NCBI GenBank assembly: GCA_030847615.1 | Contig: JAUMIR010000001.1 | Span: 365,730,687 to 365,794,686 of the forward strand | Direction: 5' to 3' | DNA: 64,000 bases | From: Gambelia wislizenii | Taxonomy: Eukaryota; Chordata; Lepidosauria; Squamata; Crotaphytidae | In this document: in pieces, positions 12,201-24,200 of the stretch | Layout: the number at the start of each line of letters is the position of its first letter | Position numbering within the stretch: the first letter of the stretch is position 1 | The notes under the pieces: generated by a model | What the model was told of the DNA's origin: nothing | Seen by the model: the letters and a program-made list of their open reading frames with translations, nothing else | Databases searched by the model: none | Translations under genes and position numbers: made by a program

Positions 12201-15200
12201 TTTGCTCTGCTGGTTGGCTTGCAGGGATCTTTCTTTCTTCCAGGTTCTGAGATCTGGGATTCTGTCGTTCAGGTGGATTTCCCTGCTTGACCTTAAATGA
12301 CAAGTCAAGTCTCAATTAAGAAACATTTAATTTTCATGCACAAACTTTGAAATACTACAGAAGATGGAATGCAGTGAATAAAGGTCGCATCCTTACTGCC
12401 TCTGGGATTAAAGATGCCTATATCATAGCTTTCCAGTAAATCATTCCACATTAAATGTGGTAATTCCTTTCAATGATGTGCTCGTGGGGGTACTGAAATT
12501 TCAAGTATATTTGCATTGTCCCCAGTTACATTCATTAAAAATTATGCCTGAAGCTTTAATTGGTTTAATCAATAGATTAACCAACTAATTAGTGAAGCTG
12601 AGATTTTGAAGCTTGAATGGCAGCATGCCCTTCAGAGCATCAGAACTCCTCTCCCTCCATCAGATATATTGCAAATGACAGTTTCAAATGCCCTTTACTT
12701 CTAATTTGAATCAACAGCTAGAAAAATTTAGGCTTTCATTGTAACAAACACCATTAATTTTCTTTCTGGTTCCAGGATTAAGAACTTCAAATGGATAGAC
12801 AATGTGCTGTATCTAGATTTGCCTCTTCATGAACAGAAGGAATCATTGGATGGAACAAAGATTCGCTGAAGAAACAGGGTAGGAGGGATCTCAATTTTGC
12901 CAGTTCTTCTTTCCCTCAGCAGCACTACCTCAAATTTCCAGAGCAGATTTTGAGAAACATGAGGAACAAGGGGTGAGCCAAAATTGGCCCCTTCTACCCA
13001 CAGGAACCCTCAGTCCATGGAGTTCAATTCTGGATCCAAACCACAAACAGTGGGCAGCTAAAATCCATTGCCAAGTCTCCTTCTAAATCTAAATCTTCCA
13101 TGTAATCTGAAAGAATTTGATCTGTTTGTATTGTTTGTTACATCATTGGTCTCCTCTTCCCCACTTTCTTCTCACAAGACTCCTCTAATGAGAAACTAAG
13201 GCAGAGAGTGAGTAGCACAAGTTCACCCAATGAGATTCATAGCTGAGTAGGGATTGCCTGATAGCCCCCAGAAACAAAATGTTCCCTGATGCATCATAAA
13301 AACATCCAGAGATATGATAATGGAGCTATGAGATAGGATAATGGATGTCACTGTCACCTATAGTTTGGCCCTAAGTGTAACGTCATAGTAAAATTCTCTG
13401 ATCAAGATCATCAGAGAATGTAAACATATACATCAGAATTTAAGCATATGTGAGAATGAAAGGAGTGACAAGCAGTAATCACATCCTTCGAGTTGAGTTT
13501 ACCTTTATAGCCATGCTTGAAGACTGAGTACCACATTCAATTATCAGCAGGAAAGTCCCGTCATGTTCATTCTTCTGTGGCTGCAGTTTAAATACTGGAA
13601 GCTCTCCCGACTCTGATGTGTGTATTTTCAATCGTTCTAGTCTCACATAAGGAATTTTCACTTCTCTGGCACAAGCTCTAAAAATCAATGTTTAATACTG
13701 GATTGATTTAATCAGTACTATGAAAGATCACCACTTCATTTTGCCTGTCTTACTACCATAGAATCTGACAGGATGGCTTGTCTTTTAAGATGGCTAATCA
13801 GCATACTTAGGATTTTATTAATTAAATGGGCTTTTCAAGAACAGAACTTAATACCTCATAATGAGGAACCAACAAAATCCTTACATACAACCAGAAACCA
13901 GGGGGAAATTTATGTACAGGGGAGAAACTTCCTGTATTGACTTCTCACTGGCCACTGGTAAGACTAGAGCTTGGAAAGTTACTTTTAAAGATACATTGAG
14001 ATTCTAGTAACTAACAGTATTGGGGCTACGTGAATATTAGTTATGTAATAATATTAGTAATAGTATTAATATTACTAATATTAGTTATAGCTCTGAGGGC
14101 CCCCCAAAATACTTTCCTGTTTTACAAAAGTAATTAAAATAGACATTTTAGTTACTTTGAAAAAACTCAAGTCTAGTACAAGTTGCTAGTCTGTAGCAGA
14201 GTACACACTCGCCCCATGGCCACTTCTTTCTTTCCTCTTCAGCTACAAAAGAACATAAGGCAGCAGTGAGGCACTGAATATGGAGACAGACCATAAGCCA
14301 GAGCAAGTGATTATTCCTCCTCCATCGTTTAGAAAGGACATACTCCCTAACTATAAAAGTAATTAAAAAGCTACCGTTACTCTGCAATTTTTTTTTTAAG
14401 TTACAACTTTAATATAACTTAGGTACACCTTCATTATTAGGAAAAGGAATTGATTTCAACCAACTAGCTATTTATAACTAGTCAGTTCCAAACTCTGGTT
14501 AAACATATTAAAGAACTGAAAACTTTTTGCTTCATTATAGGACTTTATATACCACTGGTAAGTACTTAAATATTAGAGGTCCTAAATTATGCCAGCCCTG
14601 TCTCATAAAATGTTGTAGGGTTTTGCAGTTCAGACAGATCGTTGTTGTTGTTGTTGTTGTTGTGTGCCTTCAAGTCAATTCTGACTTAAGGAGATCCTAA
14701 GGTAAATTTATGACAGGTTTTTCTTGGAAAGATTTGTTCAGAGAGGGATTGCCTTTGCCTTCCACTGAGGCTGAGAGAGTGTGAGTTCCCCAAGGACATC
14801 CAGTAGATTTCCAGGACCGAGCAGAGATTCAGACTCTGGTTTCCAGAGTCCAACACTCAAAGCACTACACCACTCTGGCTTTTGTTCAGACAAAGACGAT
14901 AAAGGTTAAAATGTTGAGACATCTGCAATCTTATCATAGGATTATGGTGTAAAATACTTTTTATGACAGATAATTTGATTGGGATACTTCCTCACTCAAG
15001 TCACTTATCTGGGTGACTTCAATAAGTGCAAACTATGTTTATCTTCTAAGGAGAAAATAAAAGATTCATTTCTATAGACTATGACATGAAACCTGATTAC
15101 CTGTTGCTCTGGTTACTTTTATTTTCCATTTCAAAATGTTTCTCTTCACAATTATGGTTATCTGCAAGAGAAGAAAATGCTTGAAATATCAAGGAACTTA

Positions 15201-18200
15201 CCCTGACTAAAATAACAATTACATTTTGGCATCTATGATCTCCTTTGTACTGATTAAGAGATAGATCATGCTGGTTTTTCTTTTAAATAAAAAAAATTCC
15301 AGGGCTAGGATGGTTTTCCCCTTATCATGGGGTCACATCCACAGAGGAAAGGCTCTAAAATCTCCTGTGATTGTTGTTACTGATGTTAACTGCTGTCAAG
15401 TCAACTCTGACTTATGGCAACCCCATGATGAGATTGCTCCTAGTCAGCCTATCATCAACAGCCCTGCTTAGGTCTTGCAAACTCATGGTTGTGGCTTCCT
15501 TGATTGAGTCTATCCATCTGGAATGTGATTGTCCTCTTTTCCTACTGCCTTCTATCTTACGAAGCATTATTGTCTTATCTAGTGAGTCATGCCTTTTCAT
15601 GATGTGGCCAAAGTACAACAGTCTCAGTTTAGTCATCTTGGCTTCTAGGTAGATTTCAGGCCTGATTTGCTCTAGGACCAATTTGTTTGGTTTTTTTACC
15701 AGTCCATGGTATCTCTTCTCTAGCACCACATTTCAGATTAGTTGATATTCCTCTCATCAGTTTTCTTCACTGTCCAGCTTTCACAACCATACATAGAAAT
15801 GGGAAATCCTAACTTTAGTATTCAATGATATATCTTGACACTTCAGGATCTTGTCTAGTTCCTTCATAGCTGCCCATTCAAGGCTTAGTCTTCTGATTTC
15901 TTGACTGCAGTCTCCATTTTGATTAGTGATTGAGCCAAGGTATGGGGAAATTTTCACTATTTCAATTTCTTCGTCAACTACTTTAAAGTTATGTAACTCA
16001 TCTGTGGTCATTATTTTTGTTTTCTTAATGTTCATCTGTCAACCTGCCTATGTGCTTTCTTCCTTGACTTTCTTCAGTAATTGTTCGAAGTATTTTCTTT
16101 TTTCTGCTAGTAGTATGGTGTCATATGCATATCTTAAATTATTGACATTCCTTCCTCCAATTTTCATGCCTCCTTCCCGAGTCTAATCTTGCTCTACATA
16201 TGATATGTTCAGCATGCAAGTTAAACAAATAGGGTGATAAAATACAGCTTGCCTGATCCCATTGCCAATTTGAAAATATTTTGTTTCTTCCTATTCTGTC
16301 CTAATAGTAGTTTTTTGTATGCATCAGGACCATCAAATGTTGTGGCACACCCATTTCTTTAAGAGTGATCCATAGTTTTTCATGATGATCTGTACAATCA
16401 AAGGCTTTTCTATAATCCATAAAGCACAGGTTGATTTTCTTTTGAAATTCTTTGGAGTGCTCCATTCTCCAACATCCATTTCCAATATGATCCTAGTGCT
16501 TCTTCCTTTCCTGAATCCAGCTTGCACATCTGGCATTTCTCGCTCCATATATGGTAAAAGTCTTTGTGGAAGAATTTTGAGCATCACTTTGTTTGCATGG
16601 GATATTAATGCAATGGTCCTGTGGCTACAGCTATCCCTGGTGTTCCTTTTCTTGGGTATTAGAATGTATATTGAGCATTTCCAATCTGTGGGACATTCTT
16701 TTGTTTTCCATATTAGTGCCAATCCCAGATCATGGGTGATATGGTATTCCAAAATTTGGCTAATTTCTGATTGTACATCCTGCCAGAATCCTTGTATCAT
16801 TGGACAGTTGTGTATGCATATGTGTTTCATGTGCATGGCTTCTCCATCTCCCTCCTCTACTTTCCCGATGGCTTGCCAGGAGCAGTAGAAACCTTCTCAC
16901 TTATCCTTCTCTTTGTACAGGCAACAAAATGCTGCCTGCAGGGGAGGGGAGAGAGTTCATTATTTGTTTATTAATTAACATATTTACCTCTGTCCCTGTA
17001 TCATAAGATCCCAAGGAAGCATACAATACAGTCAGTTTAAATAATTTCAAACAATAGAATCATAGAATCATAGAGCTGGAAGAGACCATGAGGACCACCC
17101 AGTCCAACCCCCTGACCTACAGGAATATACAAACAAAGCATTCTCGACAGATGGCCATCCAACCTCTGTTTTAAAACCTCCATAGAAGGAGAGTTCACCA
17201 CCCTCTGAGGCAGTCCATCCCACTGTCAAACAGCCATTATAGTCAAGAAGTTCTTCCTAATGGTTAGGTGGAATCTCTTATCTTGTCACTGGAATTCTCC
17301 TTGTCAGGGCAGCATTGCTTTCTGCCATCAGCCATGCAAAGAATCTCCATAGAGCACTTCCTTCTGTCCATGGAGGGGGAGGTCTACACTATCTTATGGC
17401 CCTTGGACCACCACCCCCAGGAACCACAGAATTTTAACCTAATATATTTGATTATTTTTTAACAAAATAGGGCACTCTGGGGATGTGGGGGTTGGTGAGA
17501 AGTCAGTTTTGGACCCAGAGCTGTTCCATTCCTTCAGATGAATCCAGTCTCCAGCCTTGGAAGTGGAGCTAATTCTTCCTTCTTAATCATGTAAAGATTT
17601 GCTGGGCTGAAGTAACAACCATGAAGATGCAGTAGAAAATCTCACACTCTGCCCCACCGTAACCCCACTAAGCATTACTCTGTAAGTCAATACTACCAAT
17701 GTTCTTTCCCTAAAACAAAATTAATATCCCAGGGTTGCAGTTTATTAGTATTAGAAAACTGCAATCCTGTGTTTTTTTAACATTACATTTTTGTAATTAT
17801 TTCTTTAAGACCAATTTAACAATTTCTGACTGCCCCTCCCCTTTTTTCATTATTTCTCTATTACTAGGGGTTTTTTTTACATCTTTTCTTCTTTTTTCCT
17901 ATCTAGCCCATCAAAATTTATCCAATTGCAATAGTTTTTTTCACATAATTTAATAAGTGTATTGTGGATCCAGATTTGATATTAACTTTTTTCCACTTAC
18001 AACTTCTATCACCTTTCTAAAAATATATTTCTTACACCCCTACTACATATGAAAAATATTCATTTCTGCTGGAGAAGAAAACATTGGGTTTGTCAAAATT
18101 CTGGGGGACTCTGAATAATAGGACCACCATGTCCAAACTGAGCACTTTTAAGTCCCCCTTATTTCAATGGGGAAGATGTAAGCATCAAACTTGCCTGTGG

Positions 18201-21200
18201 TTTTTAAACTAATATGTACACTAGATTAATTACATGGGTTTGAACTGGAGATGTGCTCTTCCAGTTCAGAATGAAATTTTCAATGTAGCTCTTGTGGTTT
18301 TCTACCTGGAGATAGTCAGATAAGTTTATAATAGAATAACATGCACCATCTTACGAAGAACACCAATTTAAAAAACTGGAAAAGAGGTTTTTTAAAAAAC
18401 AAACAAAAAAACTATACAACAGATAACATGTTAGTATCATAGAGATCACAGAGTTTCAGATCAGCCAACCTGAACCCTAATGGCATGTTAAACCCAGCCA
18501 TGTTTTCACTGCCTACTGAAAGGCAAATAGTCTGAACCACCACCCCATAACTGTGCCACAACTGAAAAGATCCTGTCCTGTGTTCTTCCCTGACCATTAT
18601 AACTTGGACAGAACTGAAACAAGGCATAGGCCCTCCAATGTTAAACTGAGGAAATAGCTACCTTTATAGGAGAGGTCCTTAAGATATTCTGGCCCCAGAT
18701 CATTTGGGACATTAAAGGTCAAAATCTACCCTCTGAAGTAAATTGTCGACCTGTGAATATTGAACAGTGCCAAAGTGATCTGCAACACTCTAAGGGCTCA
18801 GTTACACTGCAGTTTTTATCCCAGGGAGAAACGAGATCTGGAGATCTTGAATCTGTTCCATACTGTTCCCATGATTTGTCGCTGGTACCAGAAGTCTTGG
18901 TTTTTTGGATTTGTTGTTTACACGTACCTCCATCCTGGGAAAGGGGCACACAGCAGATCTGTATTTTGATTGGCCGGACTTTGGAGGGGACGGACTTGCA
19001 AGGGAAGCCTGGCAATTCTAGATCTCCCATTTTTGGAATAGTCAGTCTCTGAGAACAACCCCCCTGCCCACCACAGCTAACCTCGCCTCTACAGAGAACC
19101 CCCAGCCCTGTGCAGCTACTCCCCACCCCAACCTCGCCATTGTGCGGGGGGGGGGCTTCTTCATGACTGTCAGTCGTGGAGAAGCCACCCCCCACCTCAC
19201 ACAGTTGCGAGGGCAGGAGGGAGTAGCCACGCATGGGGGAGGCTTCTTCATAGCCATGCGGGTGGTGACTGGCCTGCTCGGTACTCACCACTGACTAGGA
19301 CACTTTCTTTCACTGAGGGAATGGTTCCTCAGTGGGAGAAGCCTCTGCAGCTGGTGGTGAGCCAGGAGAAAGGGCCAGGGAGGGGAGAGACCTCACCTGA
19401 CTCTCAACTGGCTGCTTTGGAGCCAGCAGAGGACCCTACAGAGGGCCATACCAAAATTGCGGATGAAGAATTGCAAGGCTTCCCTTGCAAGCCTACCCCT
19501 TCTAATGTCCGACCAATCAGAAATCATCCCATTTCCTGGGATGGTTCCTGATTGTTCAGACAACCAACAGCATGGGTTGTCCCGGACTTTCCAAAAAAGT
19601 TCCTGAAAAATAGAGGGATGGAAAGTCATGGGTCAACTGAGCTTTTTGCTACCCCTCCTTCTGAATAGCCCGTGATGTGTGTGAACTACTAGGGTACGAA
19701 TTCTTCTTGGGGATGTTGTTGTTGTTGTTGTTGTTGTTGTTGTGTTGTTTTGTTTTTTGCTGTGTAAACAGGCCCTAAGAACTGGAGGCAGACATGCAAT
19801 AGCAGGGGGAAAATGTGGCATTTTGTGGATTGTTGTGCAACACCTAGCAGGCAAATATTGTGGGCATCATCTCAGAATACTTATGGACAACACAGCTAGT
19901 GTTATGATATCAGCAACAGAGCACATTATCTTAGCAATCATGAAAAAACACAGAACACACAAGGGAAAATGTTAGATGATTTTAAAGAGACAAAAGAAGA
20001 TAGGGAAAAACTAGTACCTTCACTATGTCTCGGATTTGGATTAGGTGACTGCTGTATACAATCAGTGTTGCTGATATGTATGGGAGGAGGGACACATGGC
20101 TGAGTCTTCTTCACTGAAAGATTAATAGGTTCTTCCAGAATATTGTGCATAGGAAGAGCTAACACATCATTGTCTTTCGGCTCTGTAGTGGTGGAGTCAC
20201 TTCCAAGAGAGAAATTTGCTGAACCAAAGTCTTCATTTTCCAGCTTGCAGTTTTTAAAAAAAGGCATTGAAATGTACAACTTTTAAAATATATTAATGCT
20301 GACAAAATAATGATAACAACAGAGAAGCAGAATGACATTATTAAAGAGTGCTGCTATATACCAATTATGTACACAGAGGGTGGGATCCAAAAAGTTACTT
20401 TAGGACTACAATACTCTAGGGAGCCTTTAAACAACTAACCCACATTCCACATCACAAGAAAGCTTTTAAATCACACACACATAGAGTTTCACTAAAGGTA
20501 GTATGTGGACTTTATCACACTACACTGTTATAGTGCTATTATTCCACTTTAACTGCTCTGGCTGCCTCCTGTGGAATTCTGGGGTTTGTAGTTTAGTGAA
20601 CCCTAAGAGCTCTCTGACTGAAAGTTCTAAATGCCCCTCCCTAAACTGCACAGGAGGCAGCCAGAGCAGTTAAAGTGGAATCCACAGGAGGCAGCCAGAG
20701 CAGTTAAAGTGGAATAATAGTGCTATAACAGTGTAGTGTGATAATCTCCACTGTGACGCAGAAAGCTGCTGTTCATGGACCACAACCCGCAAACCTCTTT
20801 GAGCATGCAGAACAAGTGATGCCACTGTTTTATAAAGCCATACCAGAGATTTTGCATAGACAGAACCCGTCTAATCTTGGAAGATAAGCAGAGTCAGGCT
20901 TAATTACTACTTGGATTGGGGACAATCAGGGAATACCAGGTGCTGTAGGTTACATTTCATAGGAAGTCAATGGGAAACCACCTCTGAATATTCCTTGCCT
21001 AAGAAAACCCTATGAAATTCATGGGGATGCCCACTGAGGCTGAGATATGTATCTGTGGATCTGCTGCCTGCCTCAGAGTCAATGGTTAGTCCCTTGCATA
21101 CCAAAACTCTGAGGATACATGGGGATATATGTATACCTGGAACATCCACAAGAATATAAATGAGAGCAGTGCAAGGAGACTTCTGCAAGTACTATTCATT

Positions 21201-24200
21201 TCTATAGAGATATTCTAGGCATATGATGCTTTATGATATTAAGAGGAAGGACCATTCCTTATAATGTTTCCTGCCAAATAAATTTTCTGGTGTATCAACA
21301 GTTCTTACCTTGCACACTGTGCTCACCAGTGGCATTCCACCAGCTGTTTTGTGGTCAATATTGTTAGAGGTGAGATCATTTATACTCCTATCCAAAGCCA
21401 GGCTATAACTAGGCACAGTTTCAGGTGGCACATCAGAGGTAATTGGCATACTCTGGGACTGGCCAGATTTTACACTGGAGATTTCTTTTGCCTGTGGATC
21501 AGATGACTTGGAAACCCTTCCAGAAGACAAGTCCATATCTAAAGCATTCGGAAAGCCCACAATGTTCAGGGAAGCTGATCGCTGGAAAAGAAGACCATTT
21601 ACATACATAGCTACATTCAGTGAACAGGATAGTTCTCACACTTTGGTTATATTATTACACATTTTTATTTTAATACCTTTGTGATGTTTTATGTTGTTAA
21701 CACATCATTTGGGTTATTTACAAGGATGGATCTATAAATAGGACATGAGAATGTAATCAGTTAAAATATTGTGATTTATTTAATAGGTACACCCAGATCA
21801 ATCAGCATTTTAATGAATTGCAAATATTTATAAAACCTATAGCTTGCAAGTATCATCTTAGAAGAGATATTCCCTCTCTCTGACATAAAGGAAGGAATAC
21901 CATCTTCTAAGATAGTGACCAAGATCCTGAATTGGCAGGTGTATTGCACATGTACACCTATAATAGATCTTCCATCCAATCCCCCTGCCTCAAATACCAC
22001 TGTTTCTCTGCAGCAGCCTGCCCCCCCCCATCTACAGCCATTTCCTAAACAGTAGAGACTGGCAGAGAAGCATCCAGCTATTTTGGTATAGCTGGACACA
22101 TAACAACAGGTATCCTCTCCAGGACTGCCAGGGTCCTTTATAGGTCCTGGGTGATGATATAGGAACACAGCTGGACACAGCTCCACCACACCTCACTCTA
22201 CAGCAGCCTGTAAATAGCCATGTTGGAGGAGGGGAGAGGAACAAAAAAAGGGGAATTTTTATTGTTGTGTAGTTGGACTTCTGACTTCTGCTGTGAATTC
22301 TGACTTCCACTATGAACAAAAAGGTTAGTAACAATGGCACAAGCTGGACTGGCCATATGCTGTCATAACTCATTAACAGGAGGCCAGCTTATATTGTCAG
22401 GGGATGATAGGACACTCAATCCCCGGCAGAAGCCAAAAACTATCTCAGCAGACTTAGTAGCAACCCATTCCCAAGAATACTCACACACAGAGTGTTTGAC
22501 GTCCAAATAAACAGGGGGCACTTTTATCTTCAAAGTCAAGCAGTTGTAATATGCACAAAGATTTACAATTGAAGGACAAACTGCTTCACCAGACATCAGC
22601 ATTCACAAGAATGAGCTCTGCACTGAGCGCTCTTATATACACAGTTGCAGGGCATTGGCTTATTCAACCACATGGGTGCATTACATCAGATCTTGCGCTC
22701 CAGAAATATGCCCTCTAGTAACCCTCCTTCTGCAGCTGTAGACCAAGGCTAGCATGACTTGGCAGTTCCTTGGCTGCAGCCATCATGACTCAGCATGACT
22801 CTGCAGTTTTCTGGCCATTTTCTCTGGAGATCAGTTTCCAACTCCTGACAATCCCCTCCAAAATGGTCAAACTACTGCACAGGACACATGTTATCATCGA
22901 AACATAACATCATCAAAATACATTGTTAGACATCAATCGTCTGTCAGTTGACCTTCCCTTTTGACACCTTTCACTTAACACACTAGTGACAAGGTCCAGC
23001 CTCTTTACCAACTCCTCATGGCTTCCTGCTGGAAGGGCTTTTGTGAGCAGATCTGCAACATTGTCCTCAGATGGACAGTACCTCAGACACAAGACACCTT
23101 CTTGTATTAACTGCCTCACATTTTGGTAGCATACCGCAATATATTTTGTCCTACATTTCAGGTTTTCTGCTTCTGCCATAGCTATGCGGGCTTGGGAGTC
23201 CTCGTGCACCTCAACAGGCATGTGGCATGGCTCCCCAAGGTCTGCAAGCATCTGCCTAACCCATTGTACCTCACTTGCCATCTCAGACAAGGCTGAGAAT
23301 TCAGCTTCAGTTGTACTAATGGCCACACAGTTCTGCTTTCTTGATCTCCATACTATGGGGCTCTCTGCATACCTGACCACCAACCCGGTCACAGACTTCC
23401 TGTGTGAAGTCTCAGCAGCAAAAGAACTGTCCACATAGCACTCAACGTTTACCTTCCTGCCAGCTTCAAGCACATGTCCCTGGTCCCCTTGAGATATCTA
23501 ATTATCCTCTTCAGAGCTTCCCAATCTGCCCTCCTTGGCTTGGAGACCCTCATACTAAGTACCCCAACAGCAAAATGTATGTCAGGCCGTGTGTTGTTGG
23601 CAATGAACAACAGACTGTCAACCATTGAGTGGTACAGATCAGGCCTCTCAAAACACTTTTCTGCCTCCAAGTTCACAAAATCTGTGGTCATGGATGTTCT
23701 GACTATCTTGGCCTCACTTAGCCCACACTTGGCTACAAGATTGTCAATCTTCTTCTTCTGGCTTAGGAAAAATTCACCAAGATCTGTTCTCTCTACTTCT
23801 ACGCCTAAATAACACTTCAGGCTACCTAGGTCTTCTAGCTTGAACCATCTTTCTAACTCCACCTGCACTTGCTTCACATCACTGGCACTCTGTGCTGTCA
23901 CACAAAGGTTATCCATATAAATAACTAACCTGACATGATTGTTGCCTACCCCCTTGGTATACACACAGGCGTCAACAACGCTTCTTGTATAACCAAGTGA
24001 CACCAAAACTTGATGTATGCACTTGTTCCAATAGTGCATGCTTTGCTTTAAGCAATAGAGCATTTTGCGCAACAAGTACACCTTGCTCTCTTCTGCACTG
24101 TCATACCCTGGTGCCTCCTCCATGAACACTGTCTCTTCCAGATCAGCATTCAAATATGCTGTTTCAAAGTCAAAGTGTTGTACAACCATCTGCCTTTTGG

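Noticed and set aside
16382..16888. 168-codon plus-strand frame
   Set aside because: Antisense to the RTE/L1 remnant; hydrophobic composition is a by-product.
20845..20965. Functional 5S rRNA gene
   Set aside because: Many substitutions, missing 5' end, SINE body attached, and several similar copies in the window.
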